This document shows, in pieces, positions 1 to 10,200 of a stretch of DNA of 33,034 bases. Origin of the DNA: Streptococcus suis YS161 (GTDB lineage: Bacteria; Bacillota; Bacilli; Lactobacillales; Streptococcaceae); contig NZ_ASCA01000009.1 in the NCBI RefSeq assembly GCF_002760245.1, positions 1 through 33,034 of the forward strand. The letters are read 5' to 3'. The notes beneath the pieces were generated by a model, which saw only the letters and a program-made list of their open reading frames with translations, had not been told where the DNA came from and ran no database searches. The position numbers and the translations under genes were made by a program. Every line of letters starts with the position of its first letter. Position 1 is the stretch's first letter.

Positions 1-105
1 TTGTTTTGTCATTGACGATTTATCCTTAGATAAATCACCCTGCACGTTTGGTTCGTCTTCTTTAATTTTCAAAGGTCTTGTTCCTTGTTGCTCTCTCGCG
101 ACAAC
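1..105 (-). ncRNA. rRNA operon leader (16S gene lies off the left edge)
   Basis: Read on the minus strand, this is a transcribed leader of the streptococcal pre-16S type. It follows a strong promoter, carries a boxA-like antitermination segment (CTTTGAAAATTAAAG, about 76..62), and has a small hairpin (GATTTATC/GATAAATC, 17-24 with 29-36). The mature 16S sequence is not in the window, so the assignment rests on leader resemblance and promoter architecture; a different stable RNA is possible but less likely. Confidence 0.75.
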
Positions 106-111
106 TATCTT

Positions 112-140
112 AGTTTATCATTTCTTAGAAACTTTGTCAA
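112..140 (-). promoter_or_regulatory. rRNA promoter P1 (proximal)
   Basis: TTGACA at 140..135, a 17-base spacer and TAAACT at 117..112 on the minus strand. It is the most downstream of three stacked promoters and should start transcription near 105. Confidence 0.8.
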
Positions 141-300
141 CACTTTTTTGAAACTTTTTTTCGTTTCGCTGTTAACCAGTCCCTCAAGAGACAACTCAAT
201 TATTCTATCATCTTCTACTGAACTTGTCAACACTTTTTTGAAACTTTTTTTCATTCCGCTACTGACTAACTCCTCAAGAGACAACTCAATTATTCTATCA
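131..300 (-). repeat. 90-bp-period promoter repeat, two copies
   Basis: Positions 131-210 and 221-300 match at about 69 of 80 bases, including the -35 region of one promoter, an A/T-rich run, and the -10 region of the next. A shorter partial copy is visible at about 311-340. It looks like tandem duplication of an rRNA promoter module. Confidence 0.8.
202..230 (-). promoter_or_regulatory. rRNA promoter P2
   Basis: TTGACA at 230..225, a 17-base spacer and TAGAAT at 207..202 on the minus strand. It lies 90 bases upstream of P1, and the surrounding sequence is a near copy. Confidence 0.8.
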
Positions 301-321
301 CGACATACTATACATTGTCAA
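292..321 (-). promoter_or_regulatory. rRNA promoter P3 (distal)
   Basis: TTGACA at 321..316, an 18-base spacer and TAGAAT at 297..292 on the minus strand. Its -10 side lies in the second copy of the promoter repeat. Upstream (349-572) I see no gene or clear site before the comX stop codon. Confidence 0.7.
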
Positions 322-572
322 CCGGTTTTTTGGGATTTTTTACACTGAAAGTTCTATGTAGATACTAAAACATAAGGTTAATTCCAAATAATACCGCTGA
401 ATCAGTCAATCAGGCACTTTAAGTTACTATTGGCTGAGTACCACATTTAGCCACTCCTCTCCTATTCCTTCTTCTCTTTGCTATAACCTAGATAAAAAGA
501 AACTGAACAGAACCTTTTATAATACTTCTGCCCAATTTCTTGATTCGATTAACATAATGTTAGTGACTAGCT

Positions 573-1043
573 TTAGCGAAAGTCTTTCAAATGAATTTGT
601 AGATCACGTATCATTTCACGGCGACCATTAAAACATTGTCCGCTAATTAATTTTTCGTATTTATCAAGTTGATCATTGCTCAGATTTTTTCGATAATCTC
701 TCAAGGCACCTCTCAACATTAATAGTTCATCGTTTATCAATCCCGGTGATTGTATTGCGTGAGATAATTCGTGAATATCTTCATGTGGCATACGGTCAAA
801 CTTGCGTTTTTGACTTTCCTGTTTACGGATACGATCCTTGATTCGATTTCTGAACTTGACTTTGAAATAACAATATAATTGAACTTGTTCATCAACTAGC
901 CACGGTTGATCTTCCAACAATTCAAACAAGGTCATCATTCCTTCTTGTTCCCAATCATCTCGATCCCATAGTTTAATGTAAAACTCTTTTCGAGCCTTGT
1001 TTACAATACCTTTGACGCTTGCGTACACTTTTTCGAATTCCAT
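573..1043 (-). CDS. comX: ComX/SigX competence sigma factor
   Basis: A 156-residue alternative sigma factor of the streptococcal ComX type, which directs RNA polymerase to late competence (DNA uptake and recombination) promoters. An acidic/aromatic region (residues about 24-50, including LWDRDDWEQEG) resembles sigma region 2. A basic segment follows at about 63-85, and the C-terminal part resembles region 4. Length fits the family. The ATG has a good ribosome binding site, AAAGGAGA, at 1058..1051. It is a single gene with its own promoter, directly upstream of the rRNA promoters, a placement typical of streptococcal comX copies. Regulation is inferred to be by ComR-XIP from the inverted repeat upstream. 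No clear terminator is visible before the rRNA promoters. Confidence 0.9.
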   Translation of the reverse strand: MEFEKVYASVKGIVNKARKEFYIKLWDRDDWEQEGMMTLFELLEDQPWLVDEQVQLYCYFKVKFRNRIKDRIRKQESQKRKFDRMPHEDIHELSHAIQSPGLINDELLMLRGALRDYRKNLSNDQLDKYEKLISGQCFNGRREMIRDLQIHLKDFR

Positions 1044-1071
1044 TTCTTAATCTCCTTTTGTTGATGGTTTA

Positions 1072-1113
1072 AGTTTATCGAAAAGTGCTGCCTTTCTACA
1101 GGACATTTTTGTC
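1072..1113 (-). promoter_or_regulatory. ComR-type box and -10 of comX
   Basis: An inverted repeat, GACA-N4-TGTC (1102-1113), with the extended half site ATGTCCTGT matches ComR boxes upstream of streptococcal comX. A -10-like TAAACT lies at 1077..1072, 24 bases downstream, with no good -35, as expected of an activator-dependent promoter. Known family logic: ComR bound to the XIP peptide activates here. The rest of the 1044-1394 spacer holds the ftsH terminator and otherwise nothing I recognise. Confidence 0.65.
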
Positions 1114-1286
1114 TAGCATACTTTATTTGATTTTTCTTTTTTAAAGTACATTTGCTATTGATACTCTATGGAAAACATTGCATTCTGCTTCAGAAGGGAG
1201 TTATTTGGTATAGTTCTAAGATTGAGATAAATAACTATTGATTCGTTTTTCTTGTAAATGCCCTGTTTCTGATGTGTATCATGTAA

Positions 1287-1325
1287 AAAAGCCCTCGCCA
1301 AGATTATGTACTTAGCGAAGGCTTT
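1287..1325 (-). terminator. Terminator after ftsH
   Basis: On the minus strand, AGCCTTCGCTAAG and CTTGGCGAGGGCT form a long hairpin followed by a T run (1292..1287). It ends the ftsH transcript about 70 bases past its stop codon. Confidence 0.8.
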
Positions 1326-1394
1326 GTGGTTATTTTAGTGGTCGAGAGTGAGGATAAATCCGTTATGGAATGTCTTGCCCAGAGTATTTTTATA

Positions 1395-3368
1395 CTACTC
1401 TTTCGTATTAATTTTCTCTTTTACCTCTTCATAAGAAAGGGGATGAACATCTTCATCATCACGTTCAATATTCTCTGGCATTTTGCCTGTTTCATAGAGA
1501 GATTTAATCTGAACACTGTCTAGGGTTTCGTATTTGAGCAATGCTTCTGCGATTAGTTTATGAGTTTCGCGATTAGACTGAATAATTTCAGCCGCTTTGT
1601 TGCGAGCTTCATTTAACAAATCACGTACTTCATTATCTAACTCATATGCAGTTTGCTCAGAAATATGTTTTTGAGTTGTTTGTCCACCAAACATTGCATG
1701 ACTACCTTCATACTGCATTGGTCCCATTTTTTCACTCATACCATATTCTGCAACCATGGCACGCGCCATCTGTGTAGCTTGCTCAAAGTCATTTGAGGCA
1801 CCTGTGGTTTGAGTATTAAAGATAATTTCTTCTGCTACACGACCACCCATAAGCCCAGCCAATTGCTCCTTCATATCTTCTTTAGAAAGAAGCATTTGAT
1901 CTTCTTTAGGAAGGGCAATCATGTATCCACCTGCGCGACCGCGGGGAACAATTGTTACTTTGTGAACTTCACGTGCATTTGATAGTACGAGACCAACAAT
2001 TGTATGACCTGCTTCATGGTAGGCAACGATTTCGCGTTCTTTGGCTGAAACTTGACGGTCTTTCTTAGATGGACCTGCAATGACACGATCTTCTGCTTCG
2101 TCAATATCTGAAGCATCAATGACAGTCTTGTTTCGACGTGCAGCTACAAGGGCTGCTTCGTTAAGAACATTTTCCAAATCAGCACCAACAAATCCTGGTG
2201 TTTGTTGAGCAACCAATTTCAAGTCTACATCTGCTGCTAATGGTTTATTCTTCGCATGAACTTTAAGGATGGCTTCACGTCCTTTAACATCCGGACGACC
2301 AACCAATACTTTACGGTCAAAACGACCTGGACGAAGAAGGGCAGGGTCTAAAACATCACTACGGTTGGTTGCGGCAATGACAATAATCCCTTCGTTCCCT
2401 TCAAAACCATCCATTTCAATTAAGAGTTGGTTGAGGGTTTGTTCACGTTCATCGTTACCACCACCCATGCCGACACCACGTTGGCGACCGACAGCATCGA
2501 TTTCATCGATGAAAATAATGGCTGGTGCTGCTTTTTTTGCATCTTCAAATAATGAACGAACACGGCTGGCACCGACACCAACAAACATTTCAACAAAATC
2601 TGAACCAGAAATGGAGAAGAATGGCACACCCGCTTCACCCGCTACTGCTTTGGCAAGCAAGGTTTTACCTGTGCCTGGAGGTCCCTCTAATAAGACACCT
2701 GCTGGAATACGTGCTCCAAGTTTAGTAAAGCGTTTTGGATCCTTCAAAAATTCAACAACTTCAACTAATTCTTGTTTTTCTTCCTCTGCACCTGCTACAT
2801 CTGAGAAACGTACCTTGATGTTACTTTGTTCCAAAGCCTTCGCTTTGTTTCGTCCGAAGTTCATGGCTCCTCGAGCTCCGCCACCGCCTTGGTTCATCAT
2901 CATCATGAAGAATACACCAACAATAACAAGTGGCAACAAATTAAAGATAATGTTTAACCATAGTCCATTTGAACTTTCGGGTTTAATAGTAACCTTTACT
3001 CCATTTTCATTTGCAAGAGCTTGTAGCTCTGACAAATTCGTTTCTGACGGTAAAATTAGCGACTTAAAGTTTTTATACTTAACTTTGCTAGAAACTTGGA
3101 ATAACTTAATAGATGAAGCTAACTCATCTTTTGCTTCCTGTTCTGTCTTGTATTTACCTGTAATTTCAATAACGCTTGAATCTGGTTGATAGGTCAATTC
3201 TGAAACATTATTATTTTTTAGTTCAGTAATAACTTGTGAATAGCTAATTTCTTGAGTAGCAACCTGCTGACCAGCGTTAAAAAATTGAAAGGCTGTAACA
3301 ATAGTGGCAATAACGAGAATAATGAGAAAAGGATTTTTTATAAATCCTTTATTTGGTTGATTGTTCAT
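1395..3368 (-). CDS. ftsH: ATP-dependent zinc metalloprotease FtsH
   Basis: A membrane-anchored AAA+ protease that extracts and degrades misassembled membrane proteins and some regulators. It has 657 residues, normal for the family. Order: membrane segment about 14-30, extracytoplasmic domain to about 135, second membrane segment about 137-158, Walker A GPPGTGKT (229-236), Walker B IIFIDE (284-289), second region of homology (about 331-351), zinc-binding HEAGH (451-455) and a third metal ligand candidate D527. All catalytic residues are present. It starts 21 bases after hpt, so it is probably the last gene of the hpt-containing transcript and ends at a strong terminator. Confidence 0.97.
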   Translation of the reverse strand: MNNQPNKGFIKNPFLIILVIATIVTAFQFFNAGQQVATQEISYSQVITELKNNNVSELTYQPDSSVIEITGKYKTEQEAKDELASSIKLFQVSSKVKYKNFKSLILPSETNLSELQALANENGVKVTIKPESSNGLWLNIIFNLLPLVIVGVFFMMMMNQGGGGARGAMNFGRNKAKALEQSNIKVRFSDVAGAEEEKQELVEVVEFLKDPKRFTKLGARIPAGVLLEGPPGTGKTLLAKAVAGEAGVPFFSISGSDFVEMFVGVGASRVRSLFEDAKKAAPAIIFIDEIDAVGRQRGVGMGGGNDEREQTLNQLLIEMDGFEGNEGIIVIAATNRSDVLDPALLRPGRFDRKVLVGRPDVKGREAILKVHAKNKPLAADVDLKLVAQQTPGFVGADLENVLNEAALVAARRNKTVIDASDIDEAEDRVIAGPSKKDRQVSAKEREIVAYHEAGHTIVGLVLSNAREVHKVTIVPRGRAGGYMIALPKEDQMLLSKEDMKEQLAGLMGGRVAEEIIFNTQTTGASNDFEQATQMARAMVAEYGMSEKMGPMQYEGSHAMFGGQTTQKHISEQTAYELDNEVRDLLNEARNKAAEIIQSNRETHKLIAEALLKYETLDSVQIKSLYETGKMPENIERDDEDVHPLSYEEVKEKINTKE

Positions 3369-3389
3369 AATATAGTAGGAAACCTTTTT

Positions 3390-3932
3390 CTATTTTGTAT
3401 AAACTTCCTCTTTTAGTACACCAACATAAGGAAGATTACGGTAGTTTTCATCGTAGTCTAATCCAAATCCAACTACAAATTCATTTGGAATAGTAAAGCA
3501 AGTGTAGTCTGGCTCAATCTCAACAACTCGACCTTCTGGTTTATCAAGGAGTGTAGCAATTTTGATAGATTCAGCTTGACGGAGAGCAAACAGCTCTTTT
3601 AGTTCTTTTAATGTACGACCAGTATCAATAATATCTTCAACAAAGATAATGTGGCGACCTGCAACACTATTGTCCAAATCCTTGATAATCTTAACGGTAC
3701 CGCTACTCTCCGTTCCGCCATGGTAGCTAGAAACAACCATATAATCCGTTTCTACATGGGCATCAATATGTTTCATTAATTCTGCCATAAATGGGATAGA
3801 ACCTTTTAAAATTCCTACAAGAATAGGATTCTTATCTGCATAGTCTGTTGCTAAAATTTGACCGAGTTCTTTGCATTTTGCAACGATTTCTTCTTCTGAA
3901 ACAAGAATTTTCTTAATATCTTTGTCCAACAT
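3390..3932 (-). CDS. hpt: Hypoxanthine-guanine phosphoribosyltransferase
   Basis: Purine salvage enzyme that attaches hypoxanthine or guanine to PRPP to give IMP or GMP. It has 180 residues, the usual bacterial length. The PRPP-binding loop is [10 protein letters not shown] (98-107), and an acidic pair typical of type I phosphoribosyltransferases sits in it. It follows tilS by 7 bases, an arrangement conserved from Bacillus (tilS-hprT-ftsH) to streptococci, so co-transcription with both neighbours is likely. Nothing unusual is seen. Confidence 0.96.
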   Translation of the reverse strand: MLDKDIKKILVSEEEIVAKCKELGQILATDYADKNPILVGILKGSIPFMAELMKHIDAHVETDYMVVSSYHGGTESSGTVKIIKDLDNSVAGRHIIFVEDIIDTGRTLKELKELFALRQAESIKIATLLDKPEGRVVEIEPDYTCFTIPNEFVVGFGLDYDENYRNLPYVGVLKEEVYTK

Positions 3933-3939
3933 AGTTGTT

Positions 3940-5208
3940 CTACTCTTTCATTTTTATATATAAGGTAGCTTTGATTATACCATTTTTTACTGATTTACTC
4001 AAATCACTGCTAACAAGATTCGTAATTCCATAAATTTCTCCATTCTGCTCGATAATAAGCGCATTTTGTCGAACTTTCTGTGAGATTTTATTATCAATAA
4101 ACCAACGGCGGAGTTTTTTATTTATTCCGTTTATTAAAATGGTATCCCCAGCCTGCCTTCTCCTCACTACAATTGGATTTTCTGTAGGAAAATATAAAAT
4201 ACTATCCGCTTCTTCCAAAGGATGATTGAGAGAAAAAATATATGAACCGTAAGAAAAAATACCCTCTGATTTTATCATGATTTTTTCTGGTTGACTATCC
4301 GTCTCTGGTCCTATTTTATAAATTTGAAAACGATGATAATCCTTCTCTAACATGTAATCATTTTTCAATAAATGATAGTAGTTAGCTTTTGAACGCAAGA
4401 TGTGTAATACTTCATTAAATTGTGGACGAGAGAGCTGTAAATCAGGAAATTTTTCCAAATATTCATCTAATAGATAACTTTGTACCGCAGGTGTCTGTTG
4501 TTGAAAACTCATCACATCTGTAACGGATAAATCCTGTGTCAAATCTCTTAGCGCTTGAAATAGATTATTTGTATCAACTGCAAGATTATTGAGAGTAAGT
4601 TCGATTTTAGGATTTTCCTGTTTTAACTTTGGTAAATAGTCATTTCTGACCCTATTTCGAAAATATTTGAAATCTGCATTGCTGCAATCTTCAAAATGAA
4701 ATAGCTTTTCAAAATCTGCCTTTTTAAAAGATAAAAGTGGTCGGATAAGTTCCCCTGTTGCAAAAGGCTGAGTCGGTTGAATTGCTGATAAGTGACGTAA
4801 ACGCCCTCCTCTAATCAATCGCATAAATACAGTTTCTGCTTGATCATCTGCATGGTGGGCTGTCACTAGTGCAGTGTAGCCTTCCTTCTCCATGATTGTA
4901 GCAAAAAATCCATAACGCCATTTTCGCGCCGCTTCTTCTGAAAAAACACCTTCAAAATAGGACAGATAAAAGGGAACATTACTTTCTTCTGCTAACTGTC
5001 TAAGATATTTTTCCTCAATGACAGATTCTTCTCTCTGTCCATGATTAATATGGGCAATTCCAAGTTCAATCCCTAGCACTTGTTTGCATTCGTATAAAAG
5101 ATGGAATAGGTTCATAGAATCTAACCCACCAGATACGGCTACTAGTACTTTCTTATGTTTATCAAAAAAGTGACCATCCAGTGTCACTTTTAAAAATCTA
5201 TCTTTCAT
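3940..5208 (-). CDS. tilS: tRNA(Ile)-lysidine synthase
   Basis: Converts the wobble cytidine of the CAU-anticodon tRNA-Ile to lysidine using lysine and ATP, so the tRNA reads AUA. It has 422 residues. The N-terminal PP-loop SGGLDS (26-31) binds ATP. A conserved [16 protein letters not shown] segment follows in the synthetase domain, and the C-terminal half is the substrate-binding TilS region. Its ATG lies immediately after the stop codon of the upstream serine hydrolase gene (adjacent, no gap), and hpt follows closely, indicating one operon. Confidence 0.95.
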   Translation of the reverse strand: MKDRFLKVTLDGHFFDKHKKVLVAVSGGLDSMNLFHLLYECKQVLGIELGIAHINHGQREESVIEEKYLRQLAEESNVPFYLSYFEGVFSEEAARKWRYGFFATIMEKEGYTALVTAHHADDQAETVFMRLIRGGRLRHLSAIQPTQPFATGELIRPLLSFKKADFEKLFHFEDCSNADFKYFRNRVRNDYLPKLKQENPKIELTLNNLAVDTNNLFQALRDLTQDLSVTDVMSFQQQTPAVQSYLLDEYLEKFPDLQLSRPQFNEVLHILRSKANYYHLLKNDYMLEKDYHRFQIYKIGPETDSQPEKIMIKSEGIFSYGSYIFSLNHPLEEADSILYFPTENPIVVRRRQAGDTILINGINKKLRRWFIDNKISQKVRQNALIIEQNGEIYGITNLVSSDLSKSVKNGIIKATLYIKMKE

Positions 5209-6489
5209 TTACTTTAAAATCCCGTAAATATCATTTGCAATTTGTGTAATCTCATCATAATTTGATTTATCTGTAAAAATAGATAAAACAAAAGGAGACT
5301 CTGCGTAAACAATCGCTACATCGTGTTTGACATCGTCTGCATCGCCAATTTTATGAGCAACTGGAACTGAGATGTCTTTCGAAATACGTTGATTATCAAA
5401 TTGAGTAGATAACAAACTTTCTAGCACATAGCCATTTTGAATATATAAGGCTTCCATCGTTTTCCCTGCGATCTCAGCTGAAGTTTCACGTGTAACCATA
5501 CTCCACTCACTACCTGTTTTAGCAGTTATTACTTGATAAAAATTGGAATCGAATTTATTAGCTACATAATAAGAAAGTAAATTACTAGCTACATTATCTG
5601 ACTCTTTAGCAGTCTTATTGATCAATTCTTCCACTGAATAATCTTTATTGTCAGGAGTTTTTGACAGTGAACCACTTCCTCCAGCAGCATAAGCTCCTGG
5701 GAAGGACATAGATTCGGCTGTATATTTCACTTTAGTAGTCAAATCAATATACCCAGCATTCAGTTGCTCTTGAACGTAATAAAGAATTGGTAGTTTAGCA
5801 ATGCTGGCAGAATAGAATAGTTTCTCTTGATTTACACCTGCAGTTTGACCTGTTGACAATTGTTTCACATATATACCAATAGTATCTTTGGAATATTTGT
5901 TAGTCAACAACTCTTGAACGGCTTCTACTCTATTATCCGTTTTAGAAAGATTATTTACTGCAATCCAACCTTTATCTGTAACATAAGCAAAATCACCTAG
6001 GGAAGTTGTTACGATTTTAGAAACCATAACAGCTTGATAGGGTTGTAAATCATTTTTTATTTCCGTAGCTTCGTTAGCAATTGGTGAGGTTAACAATGTG
6101 AAACCTTTTTTTGTCCAATAAGTTTGCTCAACAGTAGTTTCTGTAACAATTACATCATCAAATAGTAGATGCCTACTTGCAAGAATGTAACCCCTGTCAT
6201 CTATTTGGAAAACCAATTCTTTTTTGCTATTGACTAGAACATCCGTAATAGAAAAACGTTGGTTCGGCTGTAATTGTCCACCTGCTATAGTCAGTTCTTC
6301 ATCCGAATAAAGATTCTCAGTTTGAAAAACATTTGGGTTTTGAGGGATAGTTTGAAAATACTGATCATAGATAGTATGAGTCAATTCGTATTCTTCTTGC
6401 GCTGTGAGTTCAAATGGTATTTCTGTACTATCGACCACCTGCCATCCAAATAAAACTGGCAATAACCATACGAGCAGTTTCTTCTGCAT
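5209..6489 (-). CDS. Secreted class A beta-lactamase-like serine hydrolase
   Basis: A 426-residue exported protein with an N-terminal hydrophobic signal (residues about 4-18) and no lipobox. An N-terminal region of about 180 residues has SH3-like stretches (for example GWIAVNNL). The C-terminal penicillin-recognising domain has the active-site SIAK (S229-K232), an SDN triad (297-299) and KIG (380-382) in place of KTG. I cannot find the ExxLN motif that carries the deacylating glutamate of true class A beta-lactamases, so antibiotic hydrolysis is doubtful and a cell-wall-related role is more likely (inference). The gene has a strong ribosome binding site (AAAGGAGGG, 6500..6492), follows a 37-aa ORF, and sits between divIC and tilS, a position kept in streptococci. 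Confidence 0.85.
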   Translation of the reverse strand: MQKKLLVWLLPVLFGWQVVDSTEIPFELTAQEEYELTHTIYDQYFQTIPQNPNVFQTENLYSDEELTIAGGQLQPNQRFSITDVLVNSKKELVFQIDDRGYILASRHLLFDDVIVTETTVEQTYWTKKGFTLLTSPIANEATEIKNDLQPYQAVMVSKIVTTSLGDFAYVTDKGWIAVNNLSKTDNRVEAVQELLTNKYSKDTIGIYVKQLSTGQTAGVNQEKLFYSASIAKLPILYYVQEQLNAGYIDLTTKVKYTAESMSFPGAYAAGGSGSLSKTPDNKDYSVEELINKTAKESDNVASNLLSYYVANKFDSNFYQVITAKTGSEWSMVTRETSAEIAGKTMEALYIQNGYVLESLLSTQFDNQRISKDISVPVAHKIGDADDVKHDVAIVYAESPFVLSIFTDKSNYDEITQIANDIYGILK

Positions 6490-6501
6490 ACTCCCTCCTT
6501 T

Positions 6502-6615
6502 CTACGATTCATTTTCTTCTAACTTTAATTCTCTATTCTTTTGATTCAACTCTTCTAATTTTTCATCAGAATGCTGTAAAAATTGCTCTACAATTTTAAA
6601 AATAGATTCGGTCAT
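6502..6615 (-). CDS. Small 37-aa charged protein between divIC and the serine hydrolase
   Basis: An ORF on the minus strand, ATG at 6615..6613 and TAG at 6504..6502, encodes 37 residues beginning [20 protein letters not shown]. The rest is rich in Glu, Lys, Leu and Asn and looks helical, possibly coiled coil. Its ATG overlaps the divIC stop codon as ATGA, which suggests translational coupling; its own ribosome binding site is weak. The downstream gene starts 12 bases after its stop. Function is unknown. The tight packing and coherent amphipathic composition argue that it is a real gene rather than a spacer. Confidence 0.65.
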   Translation of the reverse strand: MTESIFKIVEQFLQHSDEKLEELNQKNRELKLEENES

Positions 6616-6980
6616 TTTGGTAACCCTGGAATATTGTAGACAAATTCCCCTTCTTTAGAGTATTGATACTTAGCCCGAACATACTTTGCTGCGTATTCCT
6701 CATTTTTCAATTTTGCAACCATCTCTGCTTCCTGCTGCTGTTCTTTGGTCAGTTCTTCGTAATTTTTTTCCAATTCAGCAAGTTTCTTTTCCTGCTGCTG
6801 AATATTAGTGTAAGTCCCAACAAGATTATAGGCAGGCAACATAAAAAGAAAGATAACTAGAATGAGAATTGCACCCATAAAACGATTTTTTTGTTGGCGT
6901 TCTGCCAATTGATGCTGAGTTTTTTTACGCTCCGACTGAATAAAGGCATTATTCAGTTGTAGAATTTTAGATTTCTTCAT
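6612..6980 (-). CDS. divIC: Septum formation protein DivIC
   Basis: A 122-residue bitopic membrane protein of the divisome. Known partners in the family are FtsL and DivIB (FtsQ), which with DivIC form the complex controlling septal wall synthesis. It has a basic cytoplasmic N-terminus (1-33), one membrane segment (about 34-55), then an extracellular coiled coil (about 57-95, Lys/Glu/Gln rich) and a short C-terminal domain ending in a [18 protein letters not shown] segment. Its start lies inside the 3' end of rqcP (14-base overlap), and its stop overlaps the next small ORF, so it is embedded in a coupled operon. Confidence 0.92.
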   Translation of the reverse strand: MKKSKILQLNNAFIQSERKKTQHQLAERQQKNRFMGAILILVIFLFMLPAYNLVGTYTNIQQQEKKLAELEKNYEELTKEQQQEAEMVAKLKNEEYAAKYVRAKYQYSKEGEFVYNIPGLPK

Positions 6981-7239
6981 CTTTTTCTATCCTTTTTTCA
7001 CTGATAATTTCATACATTTTCAGTGCGTCTTCTTTTTTAGTCGAATCTTTCATTTCAAGTACTTTTACAGTGAGTAGTTTATTACCAAATTGGATTTCAA
7101 CCTGATCATTTACTTTTAAATCTGTTGAAGATTTCGCCAAAATCCCATTGACTTTTATTCGTCCTTTATCGGCAACTTCCTTCGCAACTGTTCGACGCTT
7201 GATAATGCGGGATACTTTCAAATATTTATCTAGTCTCAT
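6967..7239 (-). CDS. rqcP: S4-domain ribosome quality control factor RqcP
   Basis: A 90-residue protein (formerly YabO) with an S4 RNA-binding fold at residues 1-60 ([20 protein letters not shown]). In the family, RqcP binds the 50S peptidyl-tRNA complex and helps RqcH add C-terminal alanine tails to stalled chains. An acidic/basic tail follows. A ribosome binding site, GAGGTAAAG, precedes the ATG. It follows mfd by 49 bases and overlaps divIC by 14. A weak -10-like TAAAAT in the short spacer could give an internal promoter, but this is uncertain. Confidence 0.9.
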   Translation of the reverse strand: MRLDKYLKVSRIIKRRTVAKEVADKGRIKVNGILAKSSTDLKVNDQVEIQFGNKLLTVKVLEMKDSTKKEDALKMYEIISEKRIEKDEEI

Positions 7240-7288
7240 ACTTTACCTCAGTTCACTATTTTACCATTTTTCAAGGTATTTGAGAAAT

Positions 7289-10200
7289 TTATTCTGCCTT
7301 CCTTGCTTTAATTTCTTTTAATTTTTCAGCAAAAGAAATCAATTCCTCTAATATTTCATATTCTTTTTTCTGTTGAATGTTAAACACAACAGCTAGTTTT
7401 CCTTTATTTTCCGTTATCTGAGCTTTCAAATTTGTCACAGATAAAGCTTCAAAGTAATCTTGCGTTAGGAAAATTTGACCAGCCATAGGTTCGAATGTTA
7501 CTGTCACTTGATGTTGGCGTCTAAGAACTGTATGACAGAAAACTTGGTCTAAAAATGACTTCAATAGACCGATTTCAAGCAAGTAGGCTACTACATCAGG
7601 ATACTCTCCAAAACGGTCAATCAATTCTTCCTGTAATTCTTGATAGTTTACACGACTGTCAATATTCTTTATACGCTTGTAAATTTCGATTTTTTGTCGC
7701 TGATCACCAATATAATCACTTGGTAAATAGGCATCAATCTGTAAATTGACCTCTGAATTACTCTTCTGACGTTGGGTTGCCTTACCTTGTTTTTCCAAGA
7801 TGGCTTGTTCCAGCAATTGTGAATACATCTCATATCCCACAGAATCAATAAAACCTGACTGAGCAGCACCTAAAATATTTCCCGCACCACGAATGGACAA
7901 ATCTTGCATGGCAATCTTGAAACCTGATCCTAGTTCTGTAAAACCCTTAATGGCTTCCAAGCGTTTTTCAGCTACTTCTGTCAAGGACTTGTCTGGACGG
8001 TACATGAGATAGGCATAGGCAATCCGACTGGAACGGCCAACACGTCCTCTAAGTTGATAAAGAGTTGACAGTCCCATATGATCTGCATTTTCAATAAACA
8101 GTGTATTAGCATTGGGAATATCAACACCTGTTTCAATGATTGTTGTGGTCACTAGAATATCATACTCACCCTCTACAAAGGCATAGAGAGTATTTTCTAA
8201 TTGGATCTCCGACATTTGTCCATGGACGTATCCTATAGTAGCTTCTGGAACCAATTCTTTTAATTCAGACACTTTCTGTTCAATTGTATCAACTTTATTG
8301 TAAAGATAGTAAACCTGACCTCCGCGATCTATCTCACGAAGCATTGCATCTCGGATAACGGAAGGATTTGTTTCCATCACATAAGTTTGTACAGGATAGC
8401 GATTTGTCGGTGGAGTCTCAATTACTGATAAGTCACGGATTCCCAACATGGACATTTGCAATGTCCGAGGAATTGGAGTTGCAGTTAGGGTTAGGACATC
8501 TATTTTCTTTTTCAATTCCTTCAAGCGTTCCTTATGCTTGACACCAAACCGTTGCTCTTCGTCAATAACCAGTAAACCTAAATCAGCAAAAACAACATCT
8601 TTTGATAGAAGGCGATGGGTACCAATCAAGATATCAACTTGACCTTTTTTCAACTTCTCAAGTGTTTTTTCCTGCTCTGCCTTTGTTTTAAAACGACTCA
8701 TAACATCCACATTGACAGGAAATTCAGCAAATCGTTCTTGGAAATTAGCATAATGTTGCTGGGCTAAAACAGTCGTAGGAACAAGAATAGCTACTTGCTT
8801 GCCATCATTGACTGCTTTGAAGGCAGCGCGCATGGCTACCTCTGTCTTACCAAATCCGACATCTCCTACTAACAGACGGTCCATTGGAGAGTCTTTTTCC
8901 ATGTCTTTTTTGATTTCATCAATGGAACGGAGTTGGTCATCGGTTTCCACGTGTGTAAAGTAGTTGTCAAATTCAACTTGATTTTCATCATCAGGTGAAA
9001 AGGCAAAGCCTTTCAGCTGACTACGCTCCGCATAAAGCTTAATCAAATCATCTGCAATATCCTCCACTTGCTTCTGAACTTTTTGCTTGGTTCGTTGGAA
9101 CCGGCCATCGTTTAGCTTATTAACTTTTGGAGCTTTCCCATCGGACGCTAAGTATTTGGAGAGAAGATCAATTTGTTCTACAGGAATAGAAATGCGATCG
9201 GAGTTTTGATATTGAACCGTTAAATAATCACGATGAATGCCTGAAATTTCAATAGTCTCAATTCCTAGGTATTGACCGATACCATGAACATGGTGAACAA
9301 CATAGTCACCAACTGCTAATTCACTATAGTCCTTAATACGTTCAGCGTTAGAAATATTGGTTCTACGTGTCTTACGCTTCATTTTCTTATTGAAAATCTC
9401 TTTTTCAGTGATGAAAACTAGTTTTTCATCCATCAAATGAAAACCTGAAGCTAACTGACCAATCGTAACCTGTTGCTGACCTTCTACTAACTTATCTGCT
9501 GCATGTACTGGAAGATGGATATCATACTCTTGTAAAGTTTTCTGTAAAGTCTGTAAACTCACATCAGAACTCGCTTGAATAACAACGGTATTGTTTGACT
9601 TCGCATATCGAGTCAATTCATCTTTTAACAGTGGAATCTGGTGGAAAAATTCCTGCATAGGATACTGTGTGAATTGATAAAGAGCATCAAACTTTACATT
9701 GCCTAAACCTTTTTGAAAACTTGAAAAGAAGGTGGCAGGTTTGTATTTTCTCAATTCAGCGAAAGTTGAAGCAAAATATTTCAAACTTGACACTGTTTTG
9801 CCCTTCTGTAAATCATCTGTCAACAAGTCTGCAATTTCTTTTTCAAATTGAGCCTGCTTATCAGCGATTTTATGAAAATCATCCAAAAATAAGGGAGAAC
9901 TCTTTGGTAAGTAATCCAACAATGTCCATGATTGTTCATAGATACAGGACAAGAATTTACGCAAATCTGGATGCCGGTACTCCGTCTGCATATCAGCTAA
10001 GACTTCTCGTAAGTAAGACTGTTGCTCCTCTAGGGTCGATTGTTCAATAGCTGTCTGAATGTATTGGCTAGCTCTACTATAGTCTTCTGAAGACAAAATG
10101 ATATCGGAAGCTGGAGAGATCGAGATTTCGTCTAGATTTTCTAAGGATTTTTGACTGTCAACATCAAAGATACGAATGCCATCAATCTCATCTCCAAAAA

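Noticed and set aside
85..348. 87-aa plus-strand ORF
   Set aside because: It is made of the repeated rRNA promoter units read backwards; it contains repeated peptide segments, has no ribosome site, and coincides with three promoters.
2269..3189. 306-aa plus-strand ORF opposite ftsH
   Set aside because: It mirrors ftsH codons on the other strand; composition is low-complexity (Ser/Pro/Thr) and no domain is recognisable.
5483..5496. parS-like GTTTCACGTGTAAC inside the serine hydrolase gene
   Set aside because: One mismatch in the 14-bp core and three in the 16-bp site, within coding sequence; other partial CACGTG matches in the window are no better. Kept only as a weak possibility.
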